A stretch of 20,535 nt of DNA from JBBIQS01 sp037442205 (GTDB taxonomy: Bacteria; Myxococcota; Myxococcia; Myxococcales; UBA5297). The position numbers and the translations under genes were made by a program. The notes under the pieces were generated by a model. It was not told the DNA's origin and did no database searches. It worked only from the letters and a program-made list of their open reading frames with translations. Of this stretch, positions 14,636 to 20,535 are shown piece by piece. The stretch lies in NCBI GenBank assembly GCA_037442205.1, contig JBBIQS010000122.1, forward strand, positions 1 through 20,535, written 5' to 3'. Numbering within the stretch: the first letter of the stretch is position 1; each line of letters opens with the position of its first letter.

Positions 14636-15178
14636 CTAGAAGGTTACGCCGATTTCGAGCGAAGGGCGAATGACCACCTCATTGCCGTACGGGAAGTACA
14701 AGGCTGACATCCGGCCGGTGGCCGCGAGGGAGAAGGAATCGGAAATTCGCTGGTAAAAACCCAGCGCTGGGCCCAGGTAGAAGCCTCCCCACCGATCGAG
14801 GAAGATCAAGCCCGACTCCAGAGCCGGCGCCAGATCATGATGCGCCTCGTCCCGCGAGGTATGGAAGGACGCCCGCAGGCCGATGAGGAAGTCAGAGGTG
14901 GGATCGCACCATGAGCAGGTCTGGCCGAGAACGTCCCGCGCCCAGGAAACCTGCAGACCGCCGGTCATCATCTCCCCGAATCGCGACTCGACCGAGGCCG
15001 ACACTCCCAGGCCGAGTGTCTCCGGAAACGCAAGCGAATGCACGAAGGCTCGACCGCCGACGGACGCAGAGTAGAGGGGCGGCTGAAGGCCCGAGGCACT
15101 CCGCGGTGCCAGCAGGCCGCCCAGGAGCAGGGCAGGGGTCAGGCTCCGGAAGAGGCGCGATAGAGAATTGAAGCGCAT
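14636..15178 (-). CDS. Putative outer-membrane beta-barrel protein
   Basis: From ATG 15178 the product is 180 residues. It has an N-terminal signal peptide (MRFNSLSRLF, then a hydrophobic LLLGGLLA, cleavage likely near SASG), followed by alternating hydrophobic and polar strands such as GGFYLGPALGFYQ and SFSLAATGRMSALYF. It ends EIGVTF, with the C-terminal phenylalanine expected of a barrel recognised by the BAM machinery. Two cysteines (SWCDP and a preceding QTC) may form a disulfide. A longer frame from 15262 exists, but its first 28 residues run through two inverted repeats and do not look like a signal peptide. I therefore chose 15178, which has GGGAAG about eight bases upstream. I do not recognise a specific family. 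It is co-transcribed with the Cys-rich lipoprotein. Confidence 0.72.
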   Translation of the reverse strand: MRFNSLSRLFRSLTPALLLGGLLAPRSASGLQPPLYSASVGGRAFVHSLAFPETLGLGVSASVESRFGEMMTGGLQVSWARDVLGQTCSWCDPTSDFLIGLRASFHTSRDEAHHDLAPALESGLIFLDRWGGFYLGPALGFYQRISDSFSLAATGRMSALYFPYGNEVVIRPSLEIGVTF

Positions 15179-15191
15179 CGTCGATCTTCCC

Positions 15192-15212
15192 GGCCGCGCT
15201 CTTTGCGCGGCC
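15192..15212 (-). promoter_or_regulatory. Leader hairpin abutting the beta-barrel ribosome binding site
   Basis: Arms 15192-15199 and 15205-15212 form a perfect 8-bp stem with a 5-base loop (AAAGA on the minus strand). On the minus-strand transcript the stem ends directly before the GGGAAG ribosome binding site and 13 bases before the ATG. It could modulate initiation or stabilise the 5' end; no T-run follows, so it is not a usual terminator. Confidence 0.4.
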
Positions 15213-15252
15213 TCCCGATCGCACAGCACGAAGTCAGGCTCTGAAGCGAATC

Positions 15253-15294
15253 GGCGCGGCAAGGCGTGCCCGGGAAAGGCTCGCTTGCCGCGCC
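15253..15294 (-). terminator. 11-bp inverted repeat downstream of the metalloprotease gene
   Basis: Arms 15253-15263 and 15284-15294 are perfect reverse complements over 11 bases around a 20-base loop. The repeat begins about 20 bases after the metalloprotease stop (15314). It is not followed by a T-run on either strand (GATTCGCTTC on minus), so it may be a factor-assisted terminator or an RNA 3'-end stabiliser. Confidence 0.45.
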
Positions 15295-15313
15295 GGAATT
15301 CATTCTGCCGAAG

Positions 15314-18300
15314 CTACTTCATTCCCAGATCTCCCAGCGGCTGGCCGAAGGTGGTGGTCAGCTGCCGGAAGATGTCGATCACGTCGACGTACTTGCGCAG
15401 CGCGGTCTGCGCCGCCAGGTCGCTGGAGAGCTGCGGCTTGCCGTTGGCGTCCAGCTTGAGCTGGGGCGTGCCGTCCGAGTTGTAGATCGGCTTGCCGGCG
15501 GCATCGGTCTCCACCTGGTAGGCCAGGGTCTGCAGCTTGTTGGCCCAGGCCAGCATGCGCGCGCCGGCGCCCTTCTGCTGATCCTTGCCCAGCACCGTCT
15601 CGGTCCCCACCGCGTGCGCCCGGTAGGTCATGCCGGTCTCGGGGTTGTAGAAGGCCAGCGTCTCGCCGACCGGCCAATCCGGCCTCTCGCTGGGCAAGGC
15701 GGTGATGCGGGCGTCGTGGACGAAGGCGTTCGACCAGTTGGTGGTGAAGAACATCGTCCCCCAGACCATGGCGAACATCTGCTCGTTCCAGGCGTAGTTC
15801 GGGTCAGCCAGCTTGGCGTTGGCAGGCCGGGTGGCCGGGCTCGCCAGGTCGTGCCAGGTCGGATAGACGAACTTCGCCTCCGGGGTGTCCTTGGGGTTCT
15901 TGGGGACCACCACCCATGGGGCGAAGCCGTCCAGGTCGTTGGTCAGCAGCGAGTTGTAGAGCCGGCGGGTCTGCTCCGGGAAGACGGTGGCGAAGCTCAC
16001 GTTCTTGTAGCGCGAGTCGGTGAAGTCCTCCTTGGAGTTGCTGATGAACGAGTCGTAGGCCTCCGCCAGGTAGTAGATGGCGAAGATCTTCTCGTAGTAG
16101 GCGCCGACCTGCGTCTGGTAGTCGCTCCACCAGTAGCCCTGGTTGTAGTCGTAGTCGTTGTGCAGGTAGCGGCCGTCGCCCAGCGCGATGTGGAAGCCGT
16201 AGAGGTAGTCGTTGGGCATCGGAGCCCAGTCGGCCACGTAGATGTCCTGATCGACGCCCACCGGGTTGGTGGAGCTGAAGAAGGCGGGCGAGCCGTAGTA
16301 GCCGGGCTCGGGCCGGGTCAGCATCCGGGCGAACATGTCGAAGGCCACCGTCGCTCCCAGCGACATCGGCAGGTAGTTGCCCTCGTCCAGGAAGTTGGCG
16401 CTGTCGCCCATCAGCACCGAGGCGAAGGCGAAGGTCTTGGAGATGGCCTGCACCGTGTCCAGGTAGCGCGACATCAGGCGCTCCACCACCGACCAGGAGT
16501 CGAACATCACCCGGTTTCGGCGGAAGGCGTCGAGGATGTAGCGGTCCTCGTAGACGCTCTCCAGATAGCGGATCTGCTCGTAGGGATCGGCGCCGAAGTC
16601 GAAGGTGAACGCCGGGACGTTGCCGGTGTCGGCGAACTCGTCGGAGTTGAACATGTAGCCGCGGCGCGGCCGGCCGTTGGCGTCGACGGCGTGAGCCACC
16701 TTGCCCCAGCTGAAGGTCCCGAACTCGGGGATCGGGGCGAAGTCCTGGGTGTCGCGGTAGTCGACCACGTCCATCGAGCGCTCGTCGCAGACCTTGCCCA
16801 GCACCGCCTTGGGGCCAGAGTCATTGCGGCAGTTGGAGATCAGGCCGAACTCGTTCTGGTACTGGCTGTAGTGGATCGGGATGTCAGCGTTGTTGGGATC
16901 GACCGGCGGGAAGGTGTGGACGCCGAACAGACCGGGGTTGGAGTCGAAGGCGGTCAGCTTGTAGGCCTCGGCCTTGCCGGCGGCGGTGCCGTTGGTCACC
17001 GAGACCCCAGCCTTGTCGAAGACGTCGACGGTGCCGGCGTAGCCGAAGCGCAGCGCGGCGCGGTCGTACTTGCCGGGCAGGTTCATGTCCTGGGTCTGCT
17101 CGCCCGGGTAGTCCATGACGCTGGTGGTGGCGTAGCGGTTGATGCCGTTGTTCAGCTCTTCGGGGGTGACCGGGTCCTTCCAGCGCGGGCCGATGCAGGC
17201 GGCGCCGTCCTGGTTGCCGTCGGCGCACTGGGCGGTGACCGCGCCGTTGCGGGTGCGCAACTGCCAGTACTGCGGCTCGTAGTTGAAGGAGTCGAAGCTG
17301 GCGGCGAAGTTGTGGCGCAGGCCCATGGCGTGGCCCATCTCGTGGGCCAGCACGCCCTTGCTGAACTCCTGGCGCAGCCAGGCCAGCAGCTTCTTACGGT
17401 AGTCGTTGACGGCCTGGGGGTTGTTCTTGTCCGGCTTGCCGAAGAGCTGGATCGCCTGCGCCGCCAGCCCGGTGAGGTTGTCGGGTTCGAGCGCCTCGCG
17501 CCGGCAGCTGTGGCGGTGGGCGTAGCCGGACAACGAGGAGAGCCGCTTCTCCTTGATCGCCCGCGGGTTGAAGCGCTCGAAAGGCGAGGCCCGCTTGATC
17601 TGCTCGGCGCTCAGGCTGGCGTTGGGGTTCATCCGCGCCGCCTGGGCCAGCTCGGGGGAGATCAGCGAGGCCTCGAGCGGAGTGCCGCGCAGCTTGGCCA
17701 TGCTGGCGGAGAGGGCGGCGTTGCCCGGGCCGAGCAGCCGCTGGTCGACCAGCGCCTGGGAGCGGGCCTTGATCAGCGCCGCCTTGGGCTCGTGCGGCTT
17801 GCCCTTGGGGAGGCCGGCGTGCAGCGCGGCCAGCGAGGCGGGGTCGTAGGCGCCCTTGCGGCTGGCGAGCTCGGCGGCGCTCAGCGCCGAGGGGCGTTGG
17901 CCGGCGCCGGGCTTGTTGGCCTCGACCCACTGCGAGACGTTCTGGCCGACGATGAACTCGTCGGGGGCGATGGTGCCGTTGAGCAGCTGCACCAGGTCGG
18001 CGACGTTGGAGGAGGCGCGATCCAGCGGGGCGGCCCACTCGTTGACGCTGCCGGCGATCTTCTCGCCCGTGAGCGGGTCCTCGGCGTCGACCATGATCCC
18101 CCACGGCGACTGCTCCTGGGGCGGGGTGATGACGCTGACCATGCTGTAGCGCAGGTCGCCGAGGCGGGCTACGGTGCCGTCGGCGCCGCAGGCCGGGTCG
18201 TCGCCCTTGGCCGAGTCCACCGGGTTGTGGCAGAGCACGAAGATGTTGGGGACCTCGGCCAGCGAGGAGCTGCCGACCGGCGGGACGAAGTTGTCGCTCC

Positions 18301-19600
18301 ACGGCTGCGGCCAGCCCAGCTGCGCCTCGCAGGTCTTGCCGCCGGTGCGCCGGCACTCGCTGAGGCGGGCGGCGATCACCGATACCCTCATCGCGCTGTT
18401 CCAGGCCTGCAGCGACTCGGCGGTGCCGGCGAAGAGGTCCTCGGGGAAGTCGGCGTTGACGTACCAGGGGATGGTCTTCACCGAGCGCTGGCGGAAGGGC
18501 AGGGTGCACTCGCCGCGGAACTCGTCGCAGCGCGAGCCCTGGCCGACCGCGGCGCACTCGTCCTCGGTGCCGTCCTTGTTCTCGTCGCGGTGCGGGCTCT
18601 TGCCGACCGGGGTGGTCTCGGGAGAGGCGCAGCGGGCGTCGGCCACGTGCGACTGCTGCCACAGGTTCCAGCGGGTGGCGAAGCGGTGCCACTTGTCGTC
18701 GACGATGCCGTAGCGGCGGTCGTAGCCGAAGCGGTCGCTGGTGAAGTAGCCGAAGATGTCCATCCGCGTGCCGTCGTAGTCGAGCGGCTCGTAGTCGGTG
18801 TCGACCACCTTGCGGAACGACTGGCGCAGGGTGAGCTCGCTGGGGTTGCAGCTGGTGGCCGGGTACTGGCCGTAGAGCCAGCAGGCCGGGTAGTCGCCCC
18901 ACTCCGGGTCGTGGATGATCTGCGGCGAGGCCAGCACCTTGGTGCTGATGTCGAAGTAGCTGTTCTGGTAGTCGAAGACCGGGGCGTCGGGGCTGGCCGG
19001 GTCGCTGACGTAGTAGGCGACCGGATCGAACTTGACCGCGCCGAACAGGCCGATCTGGGACAGGGTGTCGAGGTCGTAGGCGTCGGTGACCAGGTTCTTC
19101 GACCAGTCGACCCGCACGTACTGGCGCTCGTACCAGGGGCGGTCGGTGGTGTTCTCTTCGAGGACGTTGAGCTCCTCGCCGGTGGTGGTGTTGTAGGAGC
19201 GCTTGATGTCGAAGTGGCTCTGGACGGCGTAGGCGGCCACGATCTGGCCGTTGGGGGTGCGGCGGGCGCCCTTGTAGTCGGTGTCCTGGATCAGCTCGTA
19301 GGTCAGCCGGGCCAGGAGCATGGTCTCGGTGAGCTCGAAGCGCACCCGCACCATGGGCTGGGCCCAGGTGTTGGTGAACAGCCCGTCGCTGCCGGCGCCG
19401 GACTGCACGTCGGTGACGGTGGTGCGCATGTAGAACTCGGGGTTGTCGCTCGGGTCCGCCAGGTTGCCGACGAAGAACGTCTTGTCGGTGTAGTTGGGCT
19501 GGACGCGGTTGACGGGCGGGCGCTCCTGGGCACAGCCGGCCAGCAGGGCGCAGCCGACGGCGGCGGCGAGCGCGCGGTGGAGGGTGGGGCAAGGCGACAT
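15314..19600 (-). CDS. Large zinc-dependent metalloprotease lipoprotein (metzincin-like HExxHxxGxxH)
   Basis: The protein has 1428 residues. Lipobox LLAGC (Cys23) follows a hydrophobic signal, so it should be an outer-membrane or surface lipoprotein. The zinc site HEMGHAMGLRHN gives ligands H753, H757 and H763 with catalytic E754. A likely Met-turn, SVMDYPG, has its methionine at 829. This arrangement is that of metzincins and resembles the EcxA-like zinc-dependent metalloproteases (the DUF4953-type group). The region before the site contains VNADFPEDLFAGTAESLQAW, typical of that group. A DxNxDGxxDxC motif at about 337-349 resembles a thrombospondin type-3 calcium site. A helical Ala/Lys-rich stretch spans about 580-700. 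About 600 residues after the active site carry no motif I recognise. GAGG lies six bases before ATG 19600. The substrate is unknown; degradation of extracellular protein is inferred. It is the first gene of the long minus-strand run. Confidence 0.9.
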   Translation of the reverse strand: MSPCPTLHRALAAAVGCALLAGCAQERPPVNRVQPNYTDKTFFVGNLADPSDNPEFYMRTTVTDVQSGAGSDGLFTNTWAQPMVRVRFELTETMLLARLTYELIQDTDYKGARRTPNGQIVAAYAVQSHFDIKRSYNTTTGEELNVLEENTTDRPWYERQYVRVDWSKNLVTDAYDLDTLSQIGLFGAVKFDPVAYYVSDPASPDAPVFDYQNSYFDISTKVLASPQIIHDPEWGDYPACWLYGQYPATSCNPSELTLRQSFRKVVDTDYEPLDYDGTRMDIFGYFTSDRFGYDRRYGIVDDKWHRFATRWNLWQQSHVADARCASPETTPVGKSPHRDENKDGTEDECAAVGQGSRCDEFRGECTLPFRQRSVKTIPWYVNADFPEDLFAGTAESLQAWNSAMRVSVIAARLSECRRTGGKTCEAQLGWPQPWSDNFVPPVGSSSLAEVPNIFVLCHNPVDSAKGDDPACGADGTVARLGDLRYSMVSVITPPQEQSPWGIMVDAEDPLTGEKIAGSVNEWAAPLDRASSNVADLVQLLNGTIAPDEFIVGQNVSQWVEANKPGAGQRPSALSAAELASRKGAYDPASLAALHAGLPKGKPHEPKAALIKARSQALVDQRLLGPGNAALSASMAKLRGTPLEASLISPELAQAARMNPNASLSAEQIKRASPFERFNPRAIKEKRLSSLSGYAHRHSCRREALEPDNLTGLAAQAIQLFGKPDKNNPQAVNDYRKKLLAWLRQEFSKGVLAHEMGHAMGLRHNFAASFDSFNYEPQYWQLRTRNGAVTAQCADGNQDGAACIGPRWKDPVTPEELNNGINRYATTSVMDYPGEQTQDMNLPGKYDRAALRFGYAGTVDVFDKAGVSVTNGTAAGKAEAYKLTAFDSNPGLFGVHTFPPVDPNNADIPIHYSQYQNEFGLISNCRNDSGPKAVLGKVCDERSMDVVDYRDTQDFAPIPEFGTFSWGKVAHAVDANGRPRRGYMFNSDEFADTGNVPAFTFDFGADPYEQIRYLESVYEDRYILDAFRRNRVMFDSWSVVERLMSRYLDTVQAISKTFAFASVLMGDSANFLDEGNYLPMSLGATVAFDMFARMLTRPEPGYYGSPAFFSSTNPVGVDQDIYVADWAPMPNDYLYGFHIALGDGRYLHNDYDYNQGYWWSDYQTQVGAYYEKIFAIYYLAEAYDSFISNSKEDFTDSRYKNVSFATVFPEQTRRLYNSLLTNDLDGFAPWVVVPKNPKDTPEAKFVYPTWHDLASPATRPANAKLADPNYAWNEQMFAMVWGTMFFTTNWSNAFVHDARITALPSERPDWPVGETLAFYNPETGMTYRAHAVGTETVLGKDQQKGAGARMLAWANKLQTLAYQVETDAAGKPIYNSDGTPQLKLDANGKPQLSSDLAAQTALRKYVDVIDIFRQLTTTFGQPLGDLGMK

Positions 19601-19905
19601 GAGGTTCCTCGTGGATTTCGGCCGGAGCCAGCCGGACGGAATGGCATACCACGGGCGATGGCCGCGGCGGCAGCCTCACTCCGACGTCGCAGCGGCCGCC
19701 CTCGGGTTGGCGGCGCTGGAGCGCCGCGCGTCGGTGAATAAGGTGTCCCCGATGGCACCGCTCCGCGCCTTGGCGCGGCAGGCGTCACTCGCGGTCGGCT
19801 TGATCGGAGCGACGGCCTCGGCGAACAGGACCGGCTCTTCGTGGCCGGAGGGAATTGCAGGACTGCCGGCCCAGAGAGCGGAGGTCACGTGCTACCCTGG
19901 CGCCC
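19601..19905. other. Divergent spacer between the metalloprotease and FG-GAP lipoprotein genes
   Basis: These 305 bases separate two divergent surface-protein genes and should contain both promoters, but no good -35/-10 pair is visible on either strand. Two small perfect inverted repeats are present: 19711-19717 with 19720-19726, and 19763-19769 with 19772-19778, both with two-base centres. A 70-codon minus-strand frame (19676-19888) lacks a ribosome binding site and any recognisable motif, so I do not call it a gene. Confidence 0.5.
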
Positions 19906-20535
19906 ATGGATACCGGAAGAATGCCTTCGCCCTCTGCCTCGGGAGCTGGTCTGTCGGCATCGCTGAGTCGGTTCCGGCCTTCGGTGGCAGCGCTTCGCTC
20001 GACGCCTGCCATTCTCCAGATCCTTCTTTTCGCCTGCAGCAGCCCCGGCTCCGGGGAGGGCGCGCCCGGCGGGGAAGACGGCGGTGCGGTGAACGGCGCG
20101 GACGTGGACGCCGGCAGCACGGTCGTGCCGTGTATCCTGACCGGAGTCGAGGCGACGCCGGCGCCGTTCGCCCTGCCCCCGGGATACACGGCGTTCCAGG
20201 GCGCCTACGGCATCAGCCAGACCGGTTTCTGCAACGGCCAGAACGTTCCCGGTCACACGCTGATCGACATGGACGGCGACGGCAAGCCGGACCTTCTCGT
20301 CACCAGTTCCTGTACCGACAAGACGGTCGACAAGAGCCGGTGGCTCCTGTTCCTCAACTCCGGGAGCGGCTTCGCGCAGCAGCCAGCGAGCTTCGCGTTG
20401 CCGTCGGGCTACACGGAGTTCCAGGGCGCCTACGGCATCAGCCAGACCGGCTTCTGCAACGGCCAGAACGTCCCCGGTCACACGCTGATCGACATGGACG
20501 GCGATGGCAAACCGGACCTGCTGGTCACCAGCTCG
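19906..20535 (+). CDS. FG-GAP/VCBS-repeat lipoprotein, N-terminal part (runs off the window)
   Basis: The frame is open from ATG 19906 to the window edge (210 codons). Residues 1-43 look like a long signal with lipobox LLFAC (Cys44). A Gly/Ala/Asp-rich linker follows, then tandem 75-residue units starting at residues 88 and 163. Each unit contains FCNGQNVPG and DMDGDGKPDLLV, a calcium-binding DxDGDGxxD loop as in FG-GAP/VCBS repeats; the first unit, the only complete one, ends with WLLFLNSGSGF. Such repeats build beta-propellers on surface-exposed proteins, often for adhesion or as scaffolds for other domains. The start is uncertain: ATG 19921 is an alternative, and neither has a well-spaced ribosome binding site. 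The gene is divergent from the metalloprotease gene. The total number of repeats and any C-terminal domain lie outside the window. Confidence 0.85.
   Translation, partial: MDTGRMPSPSASGAGLSASLSRFRPSVAALRSTPAILQILLFACSSPGSGEGAPGGEDGGAVNGADVDAGSTVVPCILTGVEATPAPFALPPGYTAFQGAYGISQTGFCNGQNVPGHTLIDMDGDGKPDLLVTSSCTDKTVDKSRWLLFLNSGSGFAQQPASFALPSGYTEFQGAYGISQTGFCNGQNVPGHTLIDMDGDGKPDLLVTSS
20167..20535 (+). repeat. Tandem 225-bp coding repeat (FG-GAP units)
   Basis: Unit 1 covers 20167-20391 and unit 2 starts at 20392. Aligned by eye over the 144 bases available of unit 2, I count 14 differences, of which 12 are synonymous. The array probably continues past the window edge. Confidence 0.85.

Noticed and set aside
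15179..15262. A 28-residue N-terminal extension of the beta-barrel protein starting at 15262
   Set aside because: The extension crosses two inverted repeats and does not resemble a signal peptide, whereas the frame from 15178 begins with a normal one.
15266..19741. A 1491-codon plus-strand open frame
   Set aside because: It is antisense to the metalloprotease gene, is dominated by Val, Gly, Ala and Leu, and has no motif. The HExxH frame on the minus strand explains the region; GC-rich codon use creates such long shadows.
19843..19858. Possible sigma54 promoter (TGGC ... TTGC) ahead of the FG-GAP lipoprotein gene
   Set aside because: Twelve bases separate the GG and GC elements instead of the required ten, and sigma54 promoters tolerate little change in this spacing.
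19676..19888. A 70-codon minus-strand frame in the divergent spacer
   Set aside because: It has no ribosome binding site and no motif, and it overlaps two small inverted repeats; probably chance in GC-rich DNA.

Overview
The window is very GC-rich, with G or C at most third codon positions and long spurious antisense frames. It encodes many secreted lipoproteins. AceE of the homodimeric type, a lipoprotein built of choice-of-anchor/ASH-like repeats plus a vWA domain, FG-GAP-type repeats and a large HExxH lipoprotein together suggest a member of the Myxococcota (former Deltaproteobacteria). That placement is inference from gene content; no rRNA or tRNA gene is visible.

Layout, left to right. 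(1) 87-3180, minus: pyruvate dehydrogenase E1 (aceE) followed by an E2-type lipoyl-domain reading frame that stops after 122 codons, inside its Ala/Pro linker. (2) 3181-3513: divergent spacer with a coding-like but unrecognised minus-strand frame. (3) 3514-4686, plus: a GNAT/CelD-like acyltransferase that shares its CTAG stop with the convergent neighbour. (4) 4683-8228, minus: a tight operon of RNase D, a tandem-domain methyltransferase and an NPPW methyltransferase, an apparent RNA processing and modification unit. (5) 8353-9465, plus: an M14 carboxypeptidase of the cytosolic carboxypeptidase type, divergent from that operon. (6) 9465-9498: a terminator serving the minus strand. (7) 9527-19600, all minus: a zinc metalloprotease lipoprotein, an outer-membrane beta-barrel protein, a Cys-rich lipoprotein, an RND-type membrane fusion lipoprotein, a 13-codon remnant of the RND pump gene, and the ASH-repeat/vWA lipoprotein. 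(8) 19906-end, plus: the start of an FG-GAP-repeat lipoprotein that runs off the window.

The left half is intracellular metabolism and RNA handling. The right half is almost entirely envelope or surface proteins, most with clear lipoboxes. Two genes look broken or split: the E2 gene stops early next to a 7-G run, and the RND pump that should follow the membrane fusion protein has been cut to its first residues. I see no CRISPR array, insertion sequence, phage gene or defence system. The most unusual items are the tandem methyltransferase with a changed catalytic motif, the beheaded RND pump, the short lipoyl protein and the recently duplicated 75-residue FG-GAP unit.
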